Of a stretch of 64,000 nucleotides of DNA, positions 1 through 7,887 are shown piece after piece. A model generated the notes under the pieces. That model did no database searches. It saw only the letters and a list, made by a program, of their open reading frames with translations, and was not told the origin of the DNA. Positions within the stretch are counted from its first letter, which is position 1, and every line of letters starts with the position of its first letter. Source of the DNA: Acinetobacter sp. Marseille-Q1618 (GTDB lineage: Bacteria > Pseudomonadota > Gammaproteobacteria > Pseudomonadales > Moraxellaceae). The translations under genes and the position numbers were made by a program. The stretch is taken from NCBI RefSeq assembly GCF_902809855.1, contig NZ_CADDWJ010000001.1:372001-436000 (forward strand), written 5' to 3'.

Positions 1-660
1 TCCTGCAAATTCAACCGAACGAATTTGCAAAACTTTAGAACCAAGAGATGCCATTTCTAGCATTTCTTCAAATGAAATGCGATCAACTTTTTTCGCTTTT
101 GGTGCGACACGAGGGTCAGTCGTATATACGCCATCAACATCCGTATAAATTTGACACTCGTCTGCTTTTAATGCTGCTGCTAAAGCAACACCTGTTGTGT
201 CTGAACCGCCACGACCTAAGGTTGTGGTATTACCTTGTTCATCTACACCTTGGAAACCAGCAACAACAATCACATTACCTGCATCTAATAGCGTAGTCAT
301 GAGATCAGTATCAATCGACTCGATACGGGCTTTGGTAAATGCACTGTCAGTTTTAATGCCAACTTGGCGACCTGTTAGCGATTTTGCATCAACACCAATT
401 GAGTTAAGTGCCATTGCTAACATAGAAATCGTAACCTGTTCACCAGTAGACACCATTTGGTCTAACTCACGTGGATCAGGGGTTTCGGTAATGGCTTTCG
501 CTAAAGCGAGTAAGCGGTTGGTTTCACCACTCATTGCAGATACAACCACAACCACTTTGTGACCGTGATCATGCCAACGCTTTACACGATGAGCAACATT
601 TAAAATGCGCTCAGGAGTACCCATTGAAGTACCGCCATATTTTTGTACGATTAATGCCAT
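1..660 (-). CDS. lysC: Aspartate kinase (C-terminal part beyond the window)
   Basis: Phosphorylates L-aspartate, the first step towards lysine, threonine, methionine and diaminopimelate. The visible 220 codons carry the amino-terminal kinase motif KYGGTSMG, a [12 protein letters not shown] stretch, the FQGVDE and [10 protein letters not shown] motifs and the [13 protein letters not shown] segment. These cover most of the amino-acid kinase domain; the regulatory ACT domains lie off the left edge. The ATG at 658-660 is preceded by AAGGA at good spacing. It lies downstream of alaS on the same strand after a 405-base gap, an order common in Pseudomonas and Acinetobacter, so it probably has its own promoter. 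Confidence 0.96.
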   Translation of the reverse strand, partial: MALIVQKYGGTSMGTPERILNVAHRVKRWHDHGHKVVVVVSAMSGETNRLLALAKAITETPDPRELDQMVSTGEQVTISMLAMALNSIGVDAKSLTGRQVGIKTDSAFTKARIESIDTDLMTTLLDAGNVIVVAGFQGVDEQGNTTTLGRGGSDTTGVALAAALKADECQIYTDVDGVYTTDPRVAPKAKKVDRISFEEMLEMASLGSKVLQIRSVEFAG

Positions 661-1065
661 AACTATCCTTACCAAGTAAATAAGTCGAACGACTTAACAC
701 TTACATCTATTTGAAGTTTGCGCGAGCAACAAACTGCAAAATACCACGTAGTATGTACACTTCACTTTAAATAAAGTTGAAAAGTCTATACTGATACTGA
801 GTGTCAAAAGGTTGGTGATATTACACTTCACCTTTTAAACGCCATCATTAACCCTGTTAATGGCTGTGAATTCTATGCCGAATCCTAGTTTTACAGGTTG
901 TTTTTATGTTGATTTGATTATAAACAATGTAGATTACAATCTTTAGATCGACATAGATAAAAGCTTAATATCATATTTAAAAAAATTATCTATTAATCTT
1001 TTCACAAGGCTTTGTATAAATAAAACAGATACAAAACCTTGTTTAAATATGAACAGTTAAACGTA
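661..1065 (-). promoter_or_regulatory. lysC upstream region with hairpins
   Basis: No gene was found in this 405-base gap. Read on the minus strand towards lysC it contains a hairpin at 841-864 (GCCATTAAC pairing with GTTAATGATGGC) and an imperfect one near 811-838 (GGTGA with TCACC, flanked by AAAAGG and CCTTTT). I looked for the conserved internal loops of a lysine riboswitch and did not see them. The region could be an untranslated leader or only a promoter region. Confidence 0.35.
1005..1041 (-). terminator. Hairpin 3' of alaS, possible terminator
   Basis: Thirteen-base arms at 1005-1017 and 1029-1041 pair with one mismatch (CAAGG plus TTTGTAT against ATACAAA plus CCTTG) around an 11-base loop. 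The structure starts 25 bases after the alaS stop codon. The bases following it on the minus strand are not a clean T-run, so termination is inferred from position and stem strength. Confidence 0.4.
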
Positions 1066-3759
1066 TTATTTTTCTGCAATCCAAGTCGTTAAACTTGTCA
1101 TTACAGGCGTTAATTGATCACTATATGGTGCGCCACCTTGAGCCATATCTGGTTTGCCGCCACCTTTACCACCGAGTTCTTGGCCTAAGTGTTTGATGAT
1201 ATCGCCAGCTTTTACTGTTGCTGTAAACTCTTTTGCAACAGATGCAATTAAACTAACTTTGTCAGCATCTACACCTGCAATCACGATAATCGCATTATCA
1301 AGTTTAGACTTCACACCATCATGTAAATTACGCAGTGCTTTGGCATCGGTATTTTGCACAGTGGTAATTAAAGTTTTACGACCAGCGATATCCTGAACTT
1401 GGCTTAATAACTCATCTGCTTGGAAGTTTGCAAGTTTTTGATTAAGTTGTTCAATCTGTTTTTGCAAGCTAGATGCATTTGCTGCTAAATGCTCAACTTT
1501 TTCAACTGTTTGGTCTTTTTGTGCTTTCAATAAGTCATTGATATGTACAATATCAGCATCAACTTTTTGAACAATTTCAAGCGCTTTCGTACCTGTTACT
1601 GCTTCGATACGACGGACACCTGCTGCAACACCACCTTCAGAAGTGATTTTGAACAAACCGATGTCACCAGTACGTTTCACATGGATACCACCACACAGCT
1701 CAATTGAGAAGTTTTTCTCATCTTTGCTCGTACCCATAGAAAGTACACGTACTTCGTCACCATACTTTTCACCAAAAAGCATCATTGCACCTTTTGCTTT
1801 TGCTGCTTCGATGTCTAAAAGTTCAGTAGAAACCGCAGTGTTGGCAATCACTTCATGGTTGACGATGCGTTCAATTTCTTGCAACTGCGCAAAAGTTACA
1901 GGCTGATCATTCGCAAAGTCAAAGCGTAACAACTCACTTGCAACCAATGAACCTTTTTGCTGTACATGCTCACCCAACACTTGACGTAAAGCAGCATGTA
2001 AAAGATGCGTTGCAGAGTGGTTACGTGACGTTGCTTCACGAATATCTGCTTTCACAATTGCTTCTACAGACTGAGCAGCCTTAAGGTTCCCCATAGTCAC
2101 GATACCTTGGTGAACAAATGCGCCACCTGATTTTTTAGTATCTTGAACTTCAAAAATACCTGTATCGTTTTTGAAGATCCCTGTATCACCCACTTGACCA
2201 CCACTTTCTGCATAGAAAGGGGTCTGGTTCAAGACGATGAGCGCTTCATCACCTTCAACCACTTCATCAACTTGTTCGCCATCTTTGTAGATTGCAACGA
2301 TTTGACCTTGACCAGCAGTTGCGTCATAGCCGTCAAATTGAGTTTCGCCTTCAACTTTCACAATTGAGTTATAGTCAACTGCAAACTTGCCCGCATCACG
2401 TGCACGTTGACGTTGCGCAGCCATTTCAACTTCAAAGCCAGCTTCATCAATGCTTAAATCACGTTCACGAGCAATATCAGCAGTTAAATCTGTTGGGAAA
2501 CCATACGTGTCATACAGTTTAAACACAGTTTCACCAGCAATAACATTACCTTTAAGTTGTGCCAATTCACCTTCAAGCAATTTCAAACCTTGCTCTAAAG
2601 TTTTAGCAAATTGTTCTTCTTCTTTAATTAACGCAGCTTCGATACGCGCTTTATTTGCTTCAAGTTCAGGATATGCTTGACCCATGACATCAATTAAAGG
2701 TTGCAACATTTTATAGAAGAATGTACCTGTTGCACCTAATTTATTACCATGACGAACTGCTCGACGAATAATACGACGTAGTACATAACCACGACCTTCG
2801 TTTGAAGGGTTTACACCATCAGCAATCAAGAAGCAGCATGAACGTGCATGGTCAGCAACCACTTTAAGTGAAGCAGGGTATTCAACAGGTTTGTTTTCTG
2901 CTTGTGCTTTTGTTTCAAGTTCAGTGGTATCTAAACCAATGATATCAGCCGCCGCTTTAAGTAAATGTTGGAACAGGTCGATTTCGTAGTTTGAGTTGAC
3001 ATGTTGTAAAACCGCAGAAATACGCTCTAAACCCATACCTGTATCTACAGAAGGCGCTGGAAGAGGGTGGAGTACGCCATCCGCAGTACGGTTAAACTGC
3101 ATGAAGACGTTGTTCCAAATTTCGATAAAACGGTCGCCATCTTCTTCAGGCGTACCCGGTAAACCACCCCAAATGTGCTCGCCATGGTCAAAGAAAATTT
3201 CAGAACAAGGACCACAAGGACCTGTATCGCCCATTGCCCAGAAGTTGTCTGATGCGTATTTTTCGCCTTTGTTATCCCCGATACGGATGATACGACTTGC
3301 ATCTAGACCAATTTCTTTGTTCCAAATATCAAATGCTTCGTCATCTGTATGGTAAACAGTGACATAAAGCTTATCTTTGGGTAATGCTAGCCATTTGTCG
3401 CCAGTTAAAAATTCCCAAGCAAACTTTAAGGCATCAGGTTTGAAATAATCACCGAAAGAGAAGTTCCCTAACATTTCAAAGAAAGTATGGTGACGTGCTG
3501 TATAACCGACATTGTCTAAGTCGTTGTGTTTACCACCTGCACGGACACATTTTTGTGAAGTCGTTGCACGGACATAGTCACGCTTTTCTAAACCTAAGAA
3601 ACAGTCTTTGAATTGATTCATGCCTGCATTGGTAAATAACAATGTAGGGTCGTTGGCAGGAACCAGAGAACTTGACGCGACACGTGTATGCCCTTGCGAT
3701 TCAAAGTAGCTTAGAAAAGCTTCGCGAATTTCAGCGGATGTCATAAAACGAGTACTCAC
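1066..3759 (-). CDS. alaS: Alanyl-tRNA synthetase
   Basis: Charges tRNA-Ala in the cytoplasm. At about 890 residues it is full length for the family. It has the class II catalytic core at the amino end ([30 protein letters not shown]), then the editing domain with zinc-site motifs HSATHLLH and CGGIH, and a C-terminal coiled segment and C-Ala domain ending in the glycine-rich [14 protein letters not shown]. The start is uncertain. GTG at 3757-3759 is ten bases from GGAG and is preferred. A TTG at 3763-3765 lies too close to GGAG. The ATG at 3742-3744 gives the usual MTSAEIR start but is 25 bases from that site. Confidence 0.97.
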   Translation of the reverse strand: MSTRFMTSAEIREAFLSYFESQGHTRVASSSLVPANDPTLLFTNAGMNQFKDCFLGLEKRDYVRATTSQKCVRAGGKHNDLDNVGYTARHHTFFEMLGNFSFGDYFKPDALKFAWEFLTGDKWLALPKDKLYVTVYHTDDEAFDIWNKEIGLDASRIIRIGDNKGEKYASDNFWAMGDTGPCGPCSEIFFDHGEHIWGGLPGTPEEDGDRFIEIWNNVFMQFNRTADGVLHPLPAPSVDTGMGLERISAVLQHVNSNYEIDLFQHLLKAAADIIGLDTTELETKAQAENKPVEYPASLKVVADHARSCCFLIADGVNPSNEGRGYVLRRIIRRAVRHGNKLGATGTFFYKMLQPLIDVMGQAYPELEANKARIEAALIKEEEQFAKTLEQGLKLLEGELAQLKGNVIAGETVFKLYDTYGFPTDLTADIARERDLSIDEAGFEVEMAAQRQRARDAGKFAVDYNSIVKVEGETQFDGYDATAGQGQIVAIYKDGEQVDEVVEGDEALIVLNQTPFYAESGGQVGDTGIFKNDTGIFEVQDTKKSGGAFVHQGIVTMGNLKAAQSVEAIVKADIREATSRNHSATHLLHAALRQVLGEHVQQKGSLVASELLRFDFANDQPVTFAQLQEIERIVNHEVIANTAVSTELLDIEAAKAKGAMMLFGEKYGDEVRVLSMGTSKDEKNFSIELCGGIHVKRTGDIGLFKITSEGGVAAGVRRIEAVTGTKALEIVQKVDADIVHINDLLKAQKDQTVEKVEHLAANASSLQKQIEQLNQKLANFQADELLSQVQDIAGRKTLITTVQNTDAKALRNLHDGVKSKLDNAIIVIAGVDADKVSLIASVAKEFTATVKAGDIIKHLGQELGGKGGGKPDMAQGGAPYSDQLTPVMTSLTTWIAEK

Positions 3760-3795
3760 AATCAAGTCTCTCCATAAATTTCATATTTGGCAAAT

Positions 3796-3801
3796 AGTAT
3801 A
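3796..3801 (-). promoter_or_regulatory. Probable extended -10 of alaS
   Basis: The minus strand reads TGCTATACT, an extended -10 element with core TATACT, about 35 bases before the alaS start. No good -35 hexamer is visible, as is usual for extended -10 promoters. Confidence 0.4.
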
Positions 3802-4174
3802 GCAAGCGAGTTTTACTCAGAATAAAGCTGGCTTGATAAACTGGCTTAAAATTTTTAAAACGCCAAATTATAACGGAAAAAGCTTGATCCACCAATGATT
3901 TTCAGGGGAATAAACAAGATTTATCAGGATTTATGTTTGAATTAATTTAAATCATCAATTGGATCTTATTTCTTTTAAAAATGTAGCGTCAAAAACAAGG
4001 AGTTTAGTAACAAAAAAGCTTTTTCACTTTATTTTAAATTGTTTGAAAAGCATTCGATTTTATAAAAAATAAACATAGCTTTCTATTTCTTAAACTAAAA
4101 CTACAAAAACATTGTATAAAAATATTTTATAATGTTATAACATTTCAATATCAGCTCAATTTGAGTACATAAGT
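3802..4174. other. AT-rich divergent intergenic region
   Basis: No convincing gene was found between the alaS promoter and the next gene. The sequence is very AT-rich. A TATAAT at 4128-4133 sits about 40 bases before the ATG at 4175 and may be the -10 of that gene, but no well-spaced -35 was found. Confidence 0.3.
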
Positions 4175-4411
4175 ATGCCCACAGTCGATGTAGACAAATT
4201 AGATCGCACCTTACAGGAATTAGTTGCATCGCATAAAAAGCCTGAAAAAATTTTATTAGGCTTTAAGGCATATAGTGAATTGATGAATCATCCTAAGTTT
4301 GCTGATGAAATTGTATGTTCTGCGATTAATCCGAATAAAAGAACCTACAAAAAGATCAAAATTAAAGTCACTCAAGATGATTATCAGTTTGAAGTCAAAT
4401 GCTCAAATTAG
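4175..4411 (+). CDS. Small protein of unknown function (78 aa)
   Basis: Not recognised. The product is a 78-residue soluble protein with no signal peptide or membrane segment. It is lysine-rich, with a run of basic residues near residues 56-64 (RTYKKIKIK) and a C-terminal strand-like end (DDYQFEVKCS). No strong ribosome binding site precedes the ATG. It is followed 52 bases later by a lipoprotein gene on the same strand. The codon pattern looks coding and there is no competing frame, so it is probably a real lineage-specific gene. Confidence 0.6.
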   Translation: MPTVDVDKLDRTLQELVASHKKPEKILLGFKAYSELMNHPKFADEIVCSAINPNKRTYKKIKIKVTQDDYQFEVKCSN

Positions 4412-4463
4412 ATGATATAAACGTTGTTTTATCCTCACTTCATTTTTAAAAAGAAGGTTTATT

Positions 4464-4841
4464 ATGAAATACTTACTTGGTTTAGCGATCGTCACTGTAG
4501 CGCTTGTTGGTTGTGAAACGACTTCAAATCATAGTTCAGCAACCCCTCAACAAAGCGCTCAAGCTAACCAACAAAACGCAGTTAAAGTGATCAATTTTGC
4601 AGGTCAACAAGGTTTAAAAATTCAGCTAAAAACAGCTGATGATTTTGAAACGGCTGAAATGAAAGATAACTCAGGTAAAGTTTATAAACTTAAAAGAGCT
4701 GTTTCAGGCAGCGGAATTCGATTAGTTGATCCAAATGGTGTGGCTATTCATTTTAAAACCAATATGGATAATTTAAATGAAGGTTCTGTTGAATTAGTAC
4801 CTGGAAATTTCCAAGAAATTAAAGAATTTAAAATTAACTAA
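4464..4841 (+). CDS. Small lipoprotein of unknown function
   Basis: The amino end MKYLLGLAIVTVALVGC is a type II signal peptide with lipobox LVGC, so the mature protein should be acylated on Cys17 and anchored in the envelope. A Ser/Gln/Asn-rich linker (residues 20-40) leads to an 80-residue domain with alternating strand-like segments. An AAGAAGG-type ribosome binding site precedes the ATG. The domain is not recognised. It could be a small outer-membrane stability or inhibitor-like lipoprotein, but nothing in the sequence decides this. Confidence 0.7.
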   Translation: MKYLLGLAIVTVALVGCETTSNHSSATPQQSAQANQQNAVKVINFAGQQGLKIQLKTADDFETAEMKDNSGKVYKLKRAVSGSGIRLVDPNGVAIHFKTNMDNLNEGSVELVPGNFQEIKEFKIN

Positions 4842-5108
4842 GTTTGATTATTGAGTAATTCATTATACTTAAATAAATCAAACCAAGTTAAATGCTTAAC
4901 ACTGAATCTGGACAATATGTTTGGCTTCAGTGCCTTAAATATAATCCCTCACCTTATAGACTAAGCACATTCATTTATTTTTCATAAAGTATAAGCAGCT
5001 ACGTTGAATATAATATTTCTACTTAATTTTGCTAGATATCCTCCATAAAAGCCAAGAAATCCGATAACATAAGCATGAAACCCCTTGTTTCAATTTTAAG
5101 GATTAATG

Positions 5109-6134
5109 ATGCAACGTGTGGCAATTAATGGATTTGGTCGAATCGGGCGTAATGTTTTAAGAGCTTGGTTTGAAAATCCAAAACCTTTTCATTTTGAAAT
5201 TGTTGCGATTAATGATGTTGCAGATGTTGAAACCTTAGTGCATCTTTTTAAATACGACTCGACACATGGGCGTTTTGATGGTGCGGTGAATGTTGAACAA
5301 GAAAATGGTCATGTTTATCTGTGTATAGATGCACGCCAAACCAAACTTAGAGTGCAGATTTTACAACAAGCTCAGCCTGAAAATTTACCGTGGCACGCTT
5401 TAAATGTAGATGTGGTTTTAGAGTGTACGGGTTTATTTCGTTCACGAGAAGCAGCAACCCGACATATTCAGGCAGGGGCGAAACGGGTAATCATTGGTGC
5501 TGCACCTTTTGATACCGTAGATGCGGCAATCGTGTATGGTGTAAATCATCATGATGTAAAAAAGACCGATCAAATTATTTCCAGTGTGTCCTGTACCACG
5601 CAAGCACTTGTTCCTTTGGTTAAAATTTTAGATGATGAATTTGGGATAGATACCGCTTTGATGACTGAAATCCATGCCGTCACAGCAGATCAGTCTGTAT
5701 TAGATAGGGCACATCGTGATTTACGTCGTGCACGTGCTTCGGGACAAAATATTATTCCGACAACGTCTTCGGCTTTGGGTGCTTTAAAACAAGTCATGCC
5801 GAAAATGGAAAATCGTATTGATGGTTATTCGATCCGTGTACCCACGATTAATGTCGCTGCGATTGATCTGAGTTTTACAACACCTGCTGATGTGACTGTG
5901 GAACGGATCAATCAAAAATTAACCGCTGCTGCAAAATATGATTATGCAGAAATTATGGCTGTGACAGATGAACTTTTAGTTTCAAGTGATTTTAATCATT
6001 CACCTTATTCGTTGGTGGTCGACTTGACCCAGACGATGGTGGTGGGGCATCAAGCCAAAGTATTTGCTTGGTATGATAATGAATGGGGTTATGCAAATCG
6101 CTTACTTGATTTGTGTGAATCTTTTTGTTTTTAA
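5109..6134 (+). CDS. Glyceraldehyde-3-phosphate dehydrogenase family protein (GAPDH or erythrose-4-phosphate dehydrogenase)
   Basis: NAD-dependent phosphorylating aldehyde dehydrogenase. The Rossmann start is INGFGRIGRN, the catalytic cysteine lies in SVSCTTQAL at about residue 162, and the partner histidine is in EIHAVTADQ. The C-terminal end has the family WYDNEWGYANRLLD motif. Erythrose-4-phosphate dehydrogenase features include DQSVLDRAHRDLRRARAS and SSDFNHSPYS. The residue after the SCTT motif is Gln where Asn is usual. If it is Epd it would feed pyridoxal phosphate synthesis; if GAPDH, the lower glycolytic/gluconeogenic steps. The second ATG is preferred because it lies six bases from AAGGA. 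It is monocistronic, with no glycolytic neighbours. Confidence 0.88.
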   Translation: MQRVAINGFGRIGRNVLRAWFENPKPFHFEIVAINDVADVETLVHLFKYDSTHGRFDGAVNVEQENGHVYLCIDARQTKLRVQILQQAQPENLPWHALNVDVVLECTGLFRSREAATRHIQAGAKRVIIGAAPFDTVDAAIVYGVNHHDVKKTDQIISSVSCTTQALVPLVKILDDEFGIDTALMTEIHAVTADQSVLDRAHRDLRRARASGQNIIPTTSSALGALKQVMPKMENRIDGYSIRVPTINVAAIDLSFTTPADVTVERINQKLTAAAKYDYAEIMAVTDELLVSSDFNHSPYSLVVDLTQTMVVGHQAKVFAWYDNEWGYANRLLDLCESFCF

Positions 6135-6189
6135 ATAAAGCACTGATCATCATTTTGAAAATAAATACAATAAAACTTAAGGGGGCGTT

Positions 6190-6486
6190 ATGAGTATTAT
6201 TTTAATCAGCTTAGGATTAGCATACTTGGCAATTGTGATTTTGTTGTGGCAACTCATCACTTTGAAAAAGCAAGCCATTCAAACTGAAAAATTATTGGCT
6301 GACCAAGAAAAACGCTTGATCCATCATGAAGATCATTTGGCCAAGACTTTAAAACTCATGCATGATTTGGCTAATAATGTGCATGGTCAAAATGAGTTAT
6401 TAGAACAAACTACAGTACGAGTTAAAAAACTTGAAGTGCAAAATGGCGAGTTGGTCAGCTTAATTTCAAAAATAGTTAAACCATAA
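6190..6486 (+). CDS. Small membrane protein with coiled coil (98 aa)
   Basis: One hydrophobic helix at residues 2-24 is followed by a long heptad-like helix (residues 26-92) rich in Lys, Glu, Leu and Gln, suggesting an inner-membrane anchor with a cytoplasmic coiled coil. A strong AAGGGGGC-type ribosome binding site precedes the ATG. The layout resembles small cell-envelope or division-associated proteins, but no family is recognised. It stands alone, 55 bases after the dehydrogenase gene. Confidence 0.7.
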   Translation: MSIILISLGLAYLAIVILLWQLITLKKQAIQTEKLLADQEKRLIHHEDHLAKTLKLMHDLANNVHGQNELLEQTTVRVKKLEVQNGELVSLISKIVKP

Positions 6487-6491
6487 ATAAA

Positions 6492-6544
6492 CCTAATGTA
6501 TTCTTACTCGTGTATTTACAACAAAATTGTAGAATATCATTAGG
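6492..6544. terminator. Nested inverted repeat between convergent genes
   Basis: Outer arms CCTAATG at 6492-6498 and CATTAGG at 6538-6544, extended by ATTCT/AGAAT, enclose a second small hairpin TACAA/TTGTA at 6517-6531. It sits just past the stop of the small membrane protein and before the 3' end of the convergent Sel1 gene. It probably acts as a terminator, though there is no long T-run. Confidence 0.4.
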
Positions 6545-6601
6545 TTAATCTAAGATGATTTGTGGATGATGGTGTGAAAAGTGATGCTGATACGAACAAT
6601 T

Positions 6602-7123
6602 TTAGTCTTGTTCTTGATTTTCTTGCGATTTTTCATGCCAAAAATCGGCTTTTTCTTCATCAATATCCACACCCAAACCATGCTCATAAATACATGCTAA
6701 ATCACGCATCGCTTGAGCATCACCCCATTCAGCCGCTTGTTTGACGAGTTTAATGGATTTTTCAACATCTTTTTCGATCACATCGCCACGGCGAAAATAA
6801 CCTGCCAACTCTAAAGTAGCAGCAGGATGTTTTAAAATATTGGCTTTGCTTAACCAATAATATGCCAACTCAAAATGTGACTTGGCTTCATCAGGTTCTT
6901 CTTCACGTAATTCTTTAGCATATACGGTATAGCCTTCACCCAGCCAATACATTGCTTCTACATGACCATTCTCAGCCGCTTTTAATGCCCATTCTTCAGC
7001 AAGTTCAATGTCATCCTCATGTTCGCTTTGCATATAAAGCTCAGCAAGTTCAAATTGTGCTTCCGCATTTCCTGCAAGCGCACGATTTGCAAGGGTAGTT
7101 GGGATTGAAACACGTTTAGACAT
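6602..7123 (-). CDS. Sel1-repeat (TPR-like) protein
   Basis: Helical-repeat protein, about 173 residues from the chosen start, with successive Sel1-type units: GNAEAQFELAELY, GHVEAMYWLGEGY, HPAATLELAGYFRRG and GDAQAMRDLACIYEHGLG. Sel1 repeats normally bind partner proteins. There is no signal peptide from this start, so it is probably cytoplasmic. The start ATG at 7121-7123 has a GGA seven bases upstream. An in-frame ATG 18 codons earlier has no ribosome binding site and adds a non-conserved leader. The target of the repeats cannot be told from the sequence. Confidence 0.8.
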   Translation of the reverse strand: MSKRVSIPTTLANRALAGNAEAQFELAELYMQSEHEDDIELAEEWALKAAENGHVEAMYWLGEGYTVYAKELREEEPDEAKSHFELAYYWLSKANILKHPAATLELAGYFRRGDVIEKDVEKSIKLVKQAAEWGDAQAMRDLACIYEHGLGVDIDEEKADFWHEKSQENQEQD

Positions 7124-7325
7124 AATGATTCCAAGAGCTGAACTAAAAAGAAACCTATCCGAAGATCGGTTGCTCATTGTAACGTAAAATAAAAGTGAAA
7201 AAGTGTTATATTAAAAATCATCACACTATTACAAATTATATTTAATCATATTTTAGTTGTGGTATAGCTTAGACATAATCCCATAAAAACACTGAAAAAC
7301 TTAGCACAAATTATTTAAATATTTT

Positions 7326-7356
7326 AAAAATAAGGCTGAAACTTTATCAGCCTTAT
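7326..7356 (-). terminator. Terminator of the carboxymuconolactone decarboxylase-like gene
   Basis: On the minus strand TAAGGCTGA pairs with TCAGCCTTA across a seven-base loop and is followed by TTTTTAAAA. It starts ten bases after the stop codon at 7366. Confidence 0.85.
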
Positions 7357-7365
7357 TAAGGTGAT

Positions 7366-7752
7366 TTATTCTGTTTTTTGATATTCATTAATGACTTCGA
7401 GTGCAGCACGAAATGCTTCTTGAGTTGCTGGTGCGCCACAATACGGCAAGCTATGAAGTAAAACTTCTTGAATTTCTTCAACAGTTGCACCATTGTTTAA
7501 AGCGCCACGAACATGACCTTTTAACTCAGTTGGACTTTTTTGTGCAGTTAAAAGTGCAATGGTAATTAGAGAGCGATATTTGCGAGGTAATACGCCTTCA
7601 CGTTGCCAAGTTGAGCCCCAAGCATGTTCATTGATCCAGTCTTGTAAGGGTTGGGTAAATGGAACAGTATTGTCTTGTGCGCGTTTTACAAAACTTTCGC
7701 CCATGACTTCAGTACGAACTTTTAAACCATTTTCATAGTCTTGTTGTGACAT
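7366..7752 (-). CDS. Carboxymuconolactone decarboxylase family protein
   Basis: The 128-residue AhpD-like helical protein matches the 4-carboxymuconolactone decarboxylase (PcaC) type closely: PRKYRSLITIALL, the central ELKGHVRGALNNGAT and the C-terminal LLHSLPYCGAPATQEAF. PcaC converts gamma-carboxymuconolactone to beta-ketoadipate enol-lactone in protocatechuate breakdown. No other pca gene is nearby, so the substrate here is open. The motif has a single Cys (PYCG), not the CxxC of AhpD peroxidases. It is a single-gene unit with its own terminator. Confidence 0.87.
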   Translation of the reverse strand: MSQQDYENGLKVRTEVMGESFVKRAQDNTVPFTQPLQDWINEHAWGSTWQREGVLPRKYRSLITIALLTAQKSPTELKGHVRGALNNGATVEEIQEVLLHSLPYCGAPATQEAFRAALEVINEYQKTE

Positions 7753-7839
7753 GATTTTATCCTAAAATTTTAAAAATATACTTATTAGCCTAAAGCTTTT
7801 TAGTGAGAATGCCATAGTCGAAACGTCTAAGCCTGCAAT

Positions 7840-7868
7840 AAAAAAGTGACTCCGTAGAATCACTTTTC
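7840..7868 (-). terminator. Terminator of fadE
   Basis: On the minus strand AAAAGTGA pairs with TCACTTTT around a short loop and is followed by further Ts (TTTATT). It lies 20 bases past the fadE stop. Confidence 0.85.
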
Positions 7869-7887
7869 AGGACGATTAAAAATTTTA

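Noticed and set aside
197..562. Long plus-strand open frame (121 codons)
   Set aside because: It runs antisense through the lysC kinase domain, which has clear family motifs; it is a shadow frame.
661..900. Possible lysine riboswitch before lysC
   Set aside because: The conserved core segments of the lysine riboswitch could not be found on the minus strand.
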